A DNA stretch of 64,000 nt from Strongylocentrotus droebachiensis (lineage: Eukaryota > Echinodermata > Echinoidea > Camarodonta > Strongylocentrotidae), in the NCBI GenBank assembly GCA_035222895.1, contig JAVYIG010000314.1, forward strand, positions 1-64,000. The letters run 5' to 3'. Numbering within the stretch: position 1 is the first letter of the stretch; every line of letters starts with the position of its first letter. Under the pieces are notes generated by a model, which saw only the letters and a list, made by a program, of their open reading frames with translations, had not been told where the DNA came from and did not search any database. Made by a program: the position numbers and the translations under genes. Below, in pieces: positions 44,066-55,900 of this stretch.

Positions 44066-47054
44066 TACACTGATACTTTTAAGAATATGGTCCTAAATGT
44101 CGTGACTGAATCTTATTTTTAGCATGCAGAATGATTGTATAAATGTGTTTTGAAAGATATTTTTCAGAAAATTTGTTTCATGGAAGAATGATGAAACCTA
44201 CTTGGTTTTTATCTTTCCTCTCGAAATCTCACAAGATATGCTTTCTTTTTAATCATGATTTAATTATAAATGATGACTAAATCTTGTACAATGTATTATA
44301 TATGCACTAGATTATTCCAATGAGCAGTAAAGGTTTGAAATTTGTATTGAAAATGGTTTCATCCTCTTAAACCAGTGGTTTGATATTAACTAATTGAATG
44401 ATAAGTACACCTCAAGCAAAGATTTTATTAAGCACTCTATAATCATCAGTGCAACAGTTTCTGATTGTACAATACAGTATATTGCATTAAACACTCATAT
44501 CCAGATATCCTGCATGGAAATTTGATACAATCCTGGAGAAGTTAGCTAGATATAGTTGTGCATGGGCAAAAGGGCATGATAAAAACTATACTTGTATCTG
44601 TCAAAAATTTAGTTCTACCTTGATATTGATATGTTATCTATATTTTTTTACTAGCTAGTATATCACATCTATATTTATATAGTTGTACAATAATAGTTAT
44701 GGTGTTCTTGTGATTTTGATCGGTGACACCACTTTTCTTGTCACATACAATCCTATGTAGGTGAGAGACCTTCTTTGGGAAAATCATATTCGAACCGTTC
44801 ATCGGTAGTTTAGTGCTGCCTAAGAGGCACCAATAACGATAATGGTAACTACAAATTGTTCCCAAATTTCTCATCTGTTGTTTGTGTTTCAAAGGCATTG
44901 GAAATCATTTTTGTAGGTCAAAGCTCAACGATTTAAGCTGATGAGCCTCCCTTGACAATTTTTGTCTCGTTGAAATCGCTCGCGCGGCCACCGATTTTCG
45001 TAGGACAAACCTCAACAATTATCTCTGAGTTCCGTGAATTTTAGTCCTGGCGATGCGATATCATTTACACCATGACATAATGTGGCCAGTGTCCTTTACG
45101 CTTTATTGACACAACCTAAACAATTTATCGTTCAGGTTTAACAGCATTTATCATACAAATACAAATATTTCCATGTAGTTTAGCACTATTCATGAGGTCT
45201 GGGTAGCATTTACCAATGGGGACTTCAAATGGCAAGATAATATATGCAAATGACTGTAAGCGCAATTTTCAGCAACATTATTATTAAGTTCAGAATTTGA
45301 AGCAGGTAAAACAATTGTAAATATATATCACTTCATGTTTAAACAATTGTTGGTTATAAATGTCTTTGCTGCTATTCTGCTGGTAAAATATAGATCAATA
45401 TAAGTATGTATGTAAACTTATTATCAATAACAAATGCAAAAACTGTTTTAAGCTATTGAAATCGTCGCATTTGATTGGCTGTTTTCAAATTTATTATAGA
45501 AACGTGACTTTTCATTGATAACAAGTTTTATGAATTGGGGCCCTGAGCTCAAAAACAGGATTAAATTAGGAGCTTAGCTAAAGCAGGGTGAGAATAAAGA
45601 GAGCCTTAATGTGGACATTGCGTGGTTTGTATCACGACTATAAAAATATGTAATATTAGTATCAATATTGCTTTTGTGCCTTTTGACATTCGGTCTTTGT
45701 TTACTATTGAAAAGAAAAAAATTGCAGTACAGTGTATAGAAATTGCACAATTATTGCATACTATGTTAAAAACACTGAAATTAATTAAAAATAAATACAC
45801 ATGTATGTACATGTATGTATTTGTGGAAGTCGTCACGTGAATGAATAAAAATGCACAGAAAAACAAAGGGGATCATTTTGACCTATTATTTTAGATGTGG
45901 TACGGTATTGAAGAATACAATACATGTCATATATGGCATCATGAATGAAGATAGATCGATTCAAATCCGGGAGTGAAATTTACAGGTTATATCATAGAAT
46001 TAAGACTCTGTGTGTTGTCTGATAGGAAAAGCATCCGTGATCTTAATTTGTATACTGCCAAATCTCTTTTTATTGCCTTCCAAGAGAAACAGAGAAGTGA
46101 CCATTGCAGATTGTTGGTATATACAGATGTTAAAGCGATGATGATGATGATGAACACAAATTTCTCCTGGAAGGAGACATTTTAAGTGACCACTTCAGAC
46201 AAATGGCCACCTGCTAGGACAGGTTAACTTCATCTACACTTAAATTTCCTAAATTTCCATGGACACTTTTTTTGTATGCTTTTTGTATTTTTATCATTTA
46301 ATACTTTTATCATATCTATTTGATCAATAATAAAAAGCACAGGAACCAAAAAAAGTGGAAAGAGACAAATGCGTAATAAGAATATGAATGTAAAAAGGAG
46401 TGAGAGAAGCAAGTGGGTCAGGGACAGGGTGCACAAATGTGAAATGCAATACTGTTGCCTGAAGGCATGTGCCACTGCACTTTCTACCAGTACATCAACA
46501 TCATAAAATCTCTACATTGAACTTAGATGCATTTACATCAAACAATTAACCCCCCCCCAAAAAAATTAGAAGGTCAATATGTTGTTACTAAAAGGAAAGC
46601 ATGTAAATAGTACAAATGTAAACAACATTATATTGAGGAACCAAATAACAATACAAGCAAATACCGATTTAAGAAAAAGAATGTGAAAGAGCCTATTAGA
46701 ATTCTTATAAAACATATCACTTATAAATTCATAACGGCCATGACCCTTTTCTATCTCCAATTCCAGTATTTTTTCATCTTTTCCAAACACACACACACGT
46801 GTTGGATTCATGTATTAGCATTGAAAGGCTTATAACACGACCCTTCCGTTCAGATTTTGTGTGCTCTCATACATCTTTCAAACAATCTTTTCATTCCTCT
46901 CTCTGAAAAGTTGTGTTGATCTATCTATCCCTCTAATTCTTTGATATCCTACTTAGAATAAAATCAGAAACTTTTATCGAAGATTTGTTAAAAGTTGCAT
47001 ACTTGCAAAGCAAAGATTTCTGGCCTTTTTACTTTTGTCATGTCCCTGTGATAT

Positions 47055-47212
47055 GAGGAGGCGCGATGGCTCAGTGGTAGACCAGTGGTTTTGTAACCGG
47101 GAGGTCCCGGGTTCAAAACCAAGTAAATGTGTTTATGCCCTTTGGTAAGGCATTAATCCTCATTACCAAGTCCCTTGGAGATGACTTAAAGCAGTCGGCC
47201 CCTTGGTTGTTT
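47055..47212 (+). mobile_element. tRNA-derived SINE, 5' part
   Basis: gcgatggctcagtggtagac is an A box and gaggtcccgggttcaaaacc a B box. Then follow tttatgcccttt-ggtaaggc and ccaagtcccttggag. The tRNA-like head cannot form a full tRNA cloverleaf with a proper acceptor stem that I can see, and the body is shared with other copies, so it is not a tRNA gene. Confidence 0.75.
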
Positions 47213-49119
47213 ACTTACAAGCATATTCTTACTTTCTAATGGCAATCTGGTACAAACAATAATCAATCTTATGTTCATCCCTTTCACTCTTAAAATCGAT
47301 CTTCCACCACATCTCTATTCTTCCATCACTCTCCTTTCTCTCCATTTTCTCATCTATTCTCATCAGTTCATTCTTCGATAAAGCCACTCTTAGTTTTCTC
47401 TTTGTATAATCAAATATTCCATCTTCATTTATTCCAAACAAATGGAGGAGAGTTACGAGAGGAATATAAAACCTGAACCTAAATATAAAATGGACACTGT
47501 AACAAAATCTTTTACAAAAGAGCAGTTTTTTATTACAAATACTTTTTGATAACATAGAACTCATTCATTAAATGTCGGAGCAAAGACCCACATGTCCACT
47601 GGGTATCAATTCTGAAGGGCATGCTTATTTCTCCATCTTATCCCTTTGATCTTAGATTTTAATTCTATTCTAAATTATACCGTCACAACTCACATGGATG
47701 AAATACAAAACAATGACAACTTCAGCAAATAGAAAATATAATAAATGGCCTTAAGAAGAAAATGCATTTATGTCAACCAAATGGAAATTGACCTATCAAC
47801 AAAATTAGATTCAATGCAAGATTGTAGAATGTTACTTGAGTAGTTGGCTACAACCAATATTACAAATATGATACATTGATATAAACACTAATAAACTTCT
47901 GAACTTCTGGACCCAACACTATACCTAACCCTAATCATCCTACAACCAACTATTCTAATGGCAATACAAGGTTTCTTGTACATCTCTAAGTACATAAAGA
48001 CAGGAGCGAATATTTGATTATTTCTTGAAGCTGAGCTGTAAATCATACACTTGATGTTATCTTGAAATTCTGATAATCCTTCAAAACAATTTTTTTAAAA
48101 GTTGTAAAACGCACCTTTATCATCTACTTTTATAATTAATGCAGTATTAGCAACATTTTATATTTCAACTGCAGAATGAGCACCATGTACCTTTATACAC
48201 CGATTGTTCCTTTCATAGGACACATACTTTAGTAAAGTAGAAAACAATGAACAATATTAGTCCAGTTAATAGTACAATTACCACATTAGTAACTATTTAT
48301 ACTTGAGGAAATGTTTTGACAACTAGATTATGTTGAGCTACTACAGAAATATATTTACAATGGGGAACAACATTATATTTGGCAGTGAAAAATCTGTTGT
48401 TGTCCACTTTGGCAAATATCTGGGGCCCCAATATCTGGGGCCCCATTAGCTGTTAGGGGTAATACAAGTTACATTCCAACATGGATTTCACAACGGGTTG
48501 CATCCCAACTTGTTCCAGGCTTTATATCGGCAGGTTTAAATTGTCGATTAGTGCAGTCATTCATTGGTAATATTTACACTGCAGAATAAGCACCATGTTG
48601 TATCAAACACATGGTAAATTTGGCACTTTATGGGACGGTAGTATACAAAATGACATTAAATGATATGAGAACAGAAAAACATTTGTCATCATTGAGCAAA
48701 CGTTTCTTTTTCAAAAATTACCAAACTTATTTTTTTCAACCATTTGAAAAAAAGAAAGTTCTCTGAAAATAAGTAGCAAATACGTAGAAAATGTCATAGT
48801 TATTATCAAAATTTTGTGGAAAAATAAGAAAATACAACATAGTACTATATAAAACTATACACTTTAATGATAGTCATCACAAATTAAAGAGAGGAATTGT
48901 TATTATATAATCAATTTCTCTGACAAAACAAAACAGAACAGTTCTCTCTTCACTTTGCTTTATTTATATCGAGGGCTGATGCAATGTAATCCTACGTATC
49001 CAACATACAGAACCTTGTTACAACCAACTCATTTTAATAGAACAAGGAAATTCCCTTGTTTTAAATGACACCTTGTAATATATAAAGGGCTAGAGAACAA
49101 TAGAAACAACCAGTGAGAC

Positions 49120-49260
49120 CAAGCTCCTGTCTTATAAAGAGATGCAATTGATCCAAATCAATCGCAAGTCCTCTAATCAATCGCAAATTTGCAGTCCCCT
49201 ATTTCTTATGTACAAAGTTGCGATTAATATCAACTCTTCATAAGACGGGGCTCAGGTGGT
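49120..49260. mobile_element. MITE, GGGCCC-GTCTTATAAAGAG family, copy 1
   Basis: gtcttataaagagatgcaat at the left and tcttcataagacggggctca at the right are inverted. The interior has atccaaatcaatcgcaag, shared with the copy at 54188-54352. Confidence 0.65.
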
Positions 49261-49541
49261 TCTAGCATAACAGATTTTGATTAAACTCATCAACAATAAC
49301 AACAACAAATATGAAGTCAATTTGTTTTTCAACTAATCACTGTCAATTTTAGTTCTCCTCGCATTTAATTCCTTGAGTTGCGTTTAAACCCACATTATTT
49401 AATATGAAAAAGGTTTTGATTTTCAAGCAATCACAGTCAATATTTTTTCACTAGCAATTTAAATCTTTGAGTCAAGTATAAACCCACATTTTTAGGCAAA
49501 AGGTTGTAATCGTCTCCAATGGGGTCAACATTGTCCCTTAA

Positions 49542-49729
49542 AGCCTCCCTGCACTACTTATAGCCACTTGCGCCCTCTATATAGCAAACAATGGCTAATC
49601 GGTGACCATTGGTTCCCCATGTTCCCCTTTTTCTTATGTTAATTGAGAGCTGTTTTGATGAGATAACCACTTGTCAGTGACCATGCAGGGAGGTCTAATC
49701 CCTCCTGGCCAAACTAGTACAGAGGGGCT
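49542..49729. mobile_element. 188-bp TTAA-flanked MITE, copy 2
   Basis: Ends AGCCTCCCTGCAC and ...AGTACAGAGGGGCT, TTAA at 49538-49541 and 49730-49733. Inverted relative to 10877-11064 and equal in length. It lies about 40 bases past the MSH6 stop codon, so it is within the likely 3' UTR. Confidence 0.8.
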
Positions 49730-49770
49730 TTAAAGCCTCAGAGAATCTGTTCAGATCCCAGACTTCCATC

Positions 49771-49914
49771 TTACACTCTTGCCACGATCTGCTTAAGCTT
49801 GACGACATCCAGCCCGGACGATGCTCCACACATCTTGTGGACTGACCGAAAGAATTTCATCCTCTCGGCCGACTCTTCAAAGTGCTTGGCTTTTTGACGA
49901 GCAACGTGGATGAT
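49771..49914 (-). CDS. MSH6: MSH6 last exon with stop codon
   Basis: 144 bases including TAA (49771-49773 on the plus strand reads tta). Acceptor ccatcttag. Encodes [20 protein letters not shown], then KLKQIVARV. This is the C-terminal helical region used for dimer contact with MSH2 in the family. A possible polyadenylation hexamer on this strand lies at 48959-48964, about 0.8 kb past the stop; unproven. Confidence 0.95.
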   Translation of the reverse strand: MIHVARQKAKHFEESAERMKFFRSVHKMCGASSGLDVVKLKQIVARV

Positions 49915-52900
49915 CTAAGATGGGGAAAAGAATAAGCATATTGATTGAACAGACTAAATTTGATATTTTAATTCGTTTTCAAAGTATGCAAATGTTCTAC
50001 AAAGAGAATTTAATAATTTAGATTTGAGATTTTATTAACTAAAAACAAAGGAACCCAGTTATAATGACTATAGAACTATTTAAGATAACTCCCTTGCAAG
50101 CAACATTTGATTGATAGCAGACCATAACATAATGTAATATCCCAATATGAGATGGCCCCATATCTTCACTTGATATTACATCTTATATCAAGTTTCCTTA
50201 TTAAAAATGAGACTTCCCTGCTCGAAAAAAATGAATTTAAAAGTAATAATAAACCCCTGAAAAAAATATTGGTAAGTTTTGAAATAATCATGAGTTATCA
50301 ATGAAGTTCAGTTGAATCTATTCATTGCCTGGACTAAATGATTATCAAAACAATTTTCAATGAATTGGGACTACTGGTACAAAGAAAATATTGATTCTGT
50401 ATTGATCCCCCCCCCCCCTCCTCCCTGCTAATTAAGGTACGTTGTGGCAACTTTGAAAGACCTACCTCGTCTGGTATATCGGCTAATCTGGCGGCGTTGA
50501 AACCGTAGCTCTTGGGACAAGCACCACCCACAAACTTGTAGAGGAATGTGATGGTTTCTTGCGAAGGGTCTTCTTCATTCTCGTTCTCAACCATACAAGC
50601 CTGTCACGACAAATGAAAGACACAATAAAAGGTTAAAATCACAAAAGACAAACATAGATGCTACAAAATCAGATAGACCAAACATCACACAAGCCAATAA
50701 GTTGCTAAAGAGAAAAATAAGGAATCAGAAAAGGAAATACACTGAAACCTGTATATAAAGGCCAGTCCAGGGAGACAAGGAAAGTGGTCTTTATAGGCAG
50801 GGGGTCAATATATAAAGGCTTCAATGTGAAGCTATTTTCAAGAGAAACGAAACAATGCAGTCTTTATAGTCGGGTGGTCATTAAAGCAGGTTAGCCTGTA
50901 GATACAATCTTACAAGAAAAAACAAATGAAAATGTAAGTCAGTCACACAAACAAATTGATACAGGTCTTTCCAAACAAACTAATACAATCATAAAAGCAA
51001 CACAGGAAGAAGAAATGAATTACAATTTTGACAGATGAGCATGACTGTCTGACTAAAAGTGCTAAGAGTTATGTTGCGAACACATGCTCATTTGGCCTCT
51101 ATTTCATTACCAAGTCTTATAGATTACGGTTTGTCGGACAGTACAAAATACTGATCTTCTTCACACAAAACATTGCGATTTATCATAAATGGACTTCAAA
51201 ATCAATTTTTTTTCACAAGGTTCTTTAAAGAAAAATCGGAGTAATTCAGACGGATGACCAAATCTATATTGAGATGATCAGCAAAAAAAATACCAGGTGA
51301 TCATTAATCACATGACCTACCATGTGACCCAGCCTGATGTTAGGGTCATGTGAGAATTCCTCCACCAGGGAGTGGTAGTGGGTTGAGAAGAGCGTCCTGC
51401 ATCCGACCACCTCTGACAGCTCCTTCACGACGGCCGTTGCTATGGCGGTGCCGTCGTAGGTTGCCGTGCCCCGTCCAAGCTCGTCCACCAGAACGAGGGA
51501 GTGCTTGGAGGCATGTTTGAGGATACTTGCCGTCTCGCTGAGCTCGACGAAGAAGGTGCTCTCACCTGAAAGGGGACATAATAACTCAAGATTCAAATTT
51601 TATTGTCCACGTTAAAAAACACTGAAATTTGGCCTCGACTGGCAGGAGATAACAATGAATAACATAAGAATACATAAACGTTGAATATATTCTGACAAAA
51701 GTAAAGACCTTCGCTATGGAAGAGGAGATAGCAGAGTAAGATGAGAAAAGGAATGAAGGAAGCTGAGCATGAAAGAACAAGAAAGTAACTTTTAATGCTG
51801 TAGACAGTATCATTATCATCATAAGATTACCACAGTGGGGATAAAGTTCATTCTGCAGAGCGGTCACTCTTGGACTAGGATCAATAATGGCTACATTTGT
51901 CTTAATGCGAAATATATTACTCATTGCGGATGTAGTATCGAAAAATAATATCCCTAGTGAAATTTGTTTGTCTCGCAATGTATGGTCAACAAGGAATCTA
52001 AAAGATTGCGTTTTGTGCGCCGCTGCAACATTCAAATAATTTGATCAATAATTAGAACAATAACGGACAAGGCCTATTGGCCGAAGCGCACAGTGGCTCA
52101 ACCAACCAACGGGCCGTCGGCTCGGCTCGCCTGGAGGGTTAGAAAAGCTATCAATATCCTTCTCAATCCCAATTATTTCAACGATACGCCGCCATGACAC
52201 TCCCCGTTCAGCTGGCCCACACCTAGCCAGCGGCCTGTTGATTGGTTGTGCACCTGTGTGCTTCGGCCAATAGGCATTGTACGTTATTGTTCTAATTATT
52301 GATCAAATTATTTGACCGACGGTCCGCCCGTAGAGTATAAAACATGCCTTCTTACATTATATTTTATCACCTGACGAAGTGTTGCAGCGGTGCCCGAAAC
52401 GTTGTGATCTTTTGGATCCCTTGTTGACCATACATTGCGAGACAAACGAATATCACTAGTGATATTTTTTTCAATACATTTGTTTTGTGCACACATTCTT
52501 TCCAAGGCAGGCTCAAGGTGCCTACAAATCACTATGATTACGAACAATTTTGCGTAGCTGACCTACATTGCTAAATCATCCAAGGATATGTTGTAACTGG
52601 CTTTAATACTGAAGCTCAGCAAGAAACATTTAAGGGAAATTCAACCTATTAAGCAAACTGCTGTGAGCGGAACAATTGGTAGGGTAAAATGGTAAAAGTT
52701 TTAATGGAATAAGACAAACAATGAGGGAAACAAGAAGATTAAGGGAATGATTATGATTATGATAAACACTGTAGAATAGGAAGTGTTACCCACTATTTCT
52801 GTATTGTTTGATGTTTTTCATCTGTTTTTTCCTTTAGTAATTATTGTGCAGTGATTTATTATGATTATTGTTATCATGGATACATGTACAGATTACTTGA

Positions 52901-55900
52901 TAAAAAAGTTAAACATTTTTTATTTTAAAGACAAACAATGAGGAAGTTGAACATTTGACATCAACCCACCTGAGAGTATGTTATCCCTGGCCCCGAGCCT
53001 CGTGAAGACCCTGTCGACCGGTGTGAGTCTGCAGCCCTCTGCAGGGACGTAGCATCCCAGCTGCGCCATGACGATGATCAGACCAGCCTGTCTCATCAGT
53101 GTGGACTTGCCTCCCATGTTGGGACCCGTCACTAGGATGCAGCTGCTGTTGCCATGGTTACCGTCTCCTTCGTCCATCTCATTATCCTGGGAGAAGAAGA
53201 AGAATACAGCGCTTAGAGATTCTGTGGTAAGCGCTTTATACGAACCGTTTTTATTATTATTAATATACATGTATTTATATTGTGCATGTATCTATCCCGT
53301 TGGATCGATGCCCCAAATCCCTCCAAAGTTGCACTATTAACCTGATTTTAGCCACGCTGCCCTCACTATGAACATGACAGACAAAGAAAGAGGACAAAAT
53401 TTACAGTTCCTTATTCTACCCTCAACAATTGCTGTGGTAGACAAAGGAACATCCCTTCACTGCTATTATGTAAAAATGTGTAGAACAGGTGTCACATGCA
53501 TATTCACCTGTTCTACACATTTTTACATAATAGTAGTGAAGGGATGTTCCTATGTCTACCACAGCAATTGTTGAGGGTAGGATGAGGAACTGTATATTTT
53601 GTCCTCTTTCTTTGTCCGTCATGTTCAGTGTCTATGATGCTAAAAATATTCAAGAAATTCTTTCCAACTTGGTAACCATTTAGGCAAGTCAAAGATTTAT
53701 CCAGTATGCTACCAGGTAATATTGCATTGTGCTATAGAATTGAGAAAATTAATTGACATCAAATGTCATTTTATATGATGTTTTGTCTGATTTAAACTCT
53801 AGTATACAGTACTCAGATATGCTGCAATCTTAAATATGGTCAGTAAAATATGGAAAAAATAGTTTGGACTTGCTCATTTACTAAACCTGGGGTGAGAGTG
53901 GCGAATGTAGATCAGTGTCTTGCTAAAGGGATAAAATCCCATGGCTAGGACACAAAATATGAACCACTTGATAAACAGTCTTGCAAAATATCCACAAGAC
54001 CACAACACCCCTAAGAAGAAGCTATCACTGATATATTTATATATTATGCACAATTATTATCAAATGTGCTCCCTATAATTTGGAAGCTTGTCAGAATTTT
54101 GTCTAAGGTCTGTCAGACATAGCAACATCTCATGTACGCAGCTACTAGTATGCATAACAGGCGACTTTCTGGGTAGAAATATCTGAAACTGGGCCCGTCT
54201 TATAAAGAGTTACAATTGATCCAAATCAATCATAAGTCATCCAATCAATCGCAAGTTTGCAGTCTCCTATCTGTTATGTACATAGTTGCGATTGATATCT
54301 ATCGAAAATAAGTTGCGATTGATATCAACTCTTTGTAAGACGGGGCCCAGGTCTTTCAGAAGAGAAGGTTTGTGACCTAAGTATACTGGCAAGACGCCAC
54401 TGTACAACACTTTCCTAGTGAGCCGACTCATCTCAAGTAGGTATTCTTACATTAACGATACCGATGAATGTATCATTTGGGATGTAGTCTCCTCCAGCAA
54501 AGGTATGAGCAATACATGGATGACGTCCCTCTACGATAGCGATGTAGGGCTGCAAAGAAAAATGTCAATGTAGATATAAATATTCAAGGGGGATTTACAC
54601 TGCGATGCACATGTATGTTAGCAATTATTGGTTTCCATTTATACATCGAATTACAAAGTAATATTGTCTTCGGGAAAAGTACCTGTTATATTCTGATATT
54701 AACACAACCGATCAAAAATTTATTTAAAATTTTTTCACATTTAGTGTGCATCCCTATTTTGTGCATGTGCATCCCTATTTTGCAACTACTTTGTATCTGC
54801 CATGTATTGGAAAGGTATAGTTTGTTATAAAGAAGGGGTGTTTTACTTTCTTATTCCAAGAGGAAAGGACAATGTCTAGTCTACACATGTTGCCACCCCT
54901 ACTACGTAGGAAAACAGTGCAGCAAGACTTTGTATTTGCTATGTACAGGATGGGGAGACTTCATTGTAAGAGGAGGGGTGATTTACCTGCTCATCCTCAG
55001 AGGCAAGGACAGTATCGGATGTACACATGCATTTCAAAATGAGATAAAAGATGTTTGAATAAACATAAACTTCAGATGTGTGCGCAAACCCCTATTTAAG
55101 CAAATCCTGCAGGTACACTTATGAATCAGCTACACATACTCTATGTGATGGAAGGGGAGACTTCATTACAAAAGAAGGGGTGTTTTACCTGTTCATTCTC
55201 CGAGGGAAAGACAGTATCTGATCTACGCATGCATTTCAATATCAGATAAAAGATGTTAAAATAAACTAAACTTCAGAAGTGTGCGCAAACCCCTAGTTAA
55301 GCAAATACTGCAGGATGTTCTATACATACTCTATGTAATGGAAGGGGAGACGTCATTACAAAAGGAGGGGTGTTTTACCTGTTCATTCTCCGAGGGAAGG
55401 ACTATGTCTGGTCTACACATGTTGCCCTCACCAGCCTGGCTGTACTCTGCAAGGCACATTAAGACATCTAGAACAGACAGGCACTGGATGGCAGCATCCC
55501 ATGACTTGTAGCTGATATGGGCGGAAGGATGAAGAGCATACGATCAAGAGTCAAAGACACGCTTATCCACTTATAAACATATTTTTCAGCAATGATATTT
55601 CGGCTGTCAATTTCCTCCAATGACAGATGACCTTCAACCCTGAACCAATTGCTGCAAATAAACCCTAAACCTTAATCTAAAACCATCTATAACCCGATTT
55701 ATATAGCCCTAACCCAAAATCTAAAACTGGATTACCAAACCGAAGCAAATTTTTGGATCACCGTATACTTTCTGGGCATGGGAAAATCGAGTCCCTAAGA
55801 TACATCGCTTTGTGTCAAATCAGAAAAAGGGTTACCTTTATTTCGCAGAAAGGCAATTGAGCGTGTTTGTGAAAAGGTCTCACTTTCAAGTTCAATTTGT

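Larger units (their letters stand above)
44066..49770. other. Intergenic/3' UTR region between convergent genes
   Basis: Apart from the SINE at 47055-47212 and elements at 49120-49260 and 49542-49729, this is AT-rich with no recognisable coding potential. The longest minus frame (47229-47564, 111 codons) is rich in K, R, F and I. It has no motif I know, and I would not call it a gene. Confidence 0.55.

Noticed and set aside
47060-47130. A tRNA gene
   Set aside because: A and B boxes are present, but the downstream body and its relatives at 17776, 27547 and 38095 show it is a tRNA-derived SINE; no complete cloverleaf was evident.
47229-47564. 111-codon minus-strand frame
   Set aside because: No recognised motif, biased toward K/R/I/F as expected of AT-rich DNA, isolated in the intergenic region, no splice partners.
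53368-53622. Two near-identical 66-68-codon frames on opposite strands
   Set aside because: They are the two arms of one foldback element, so the similarity is a trivial result of the inverted repeat.
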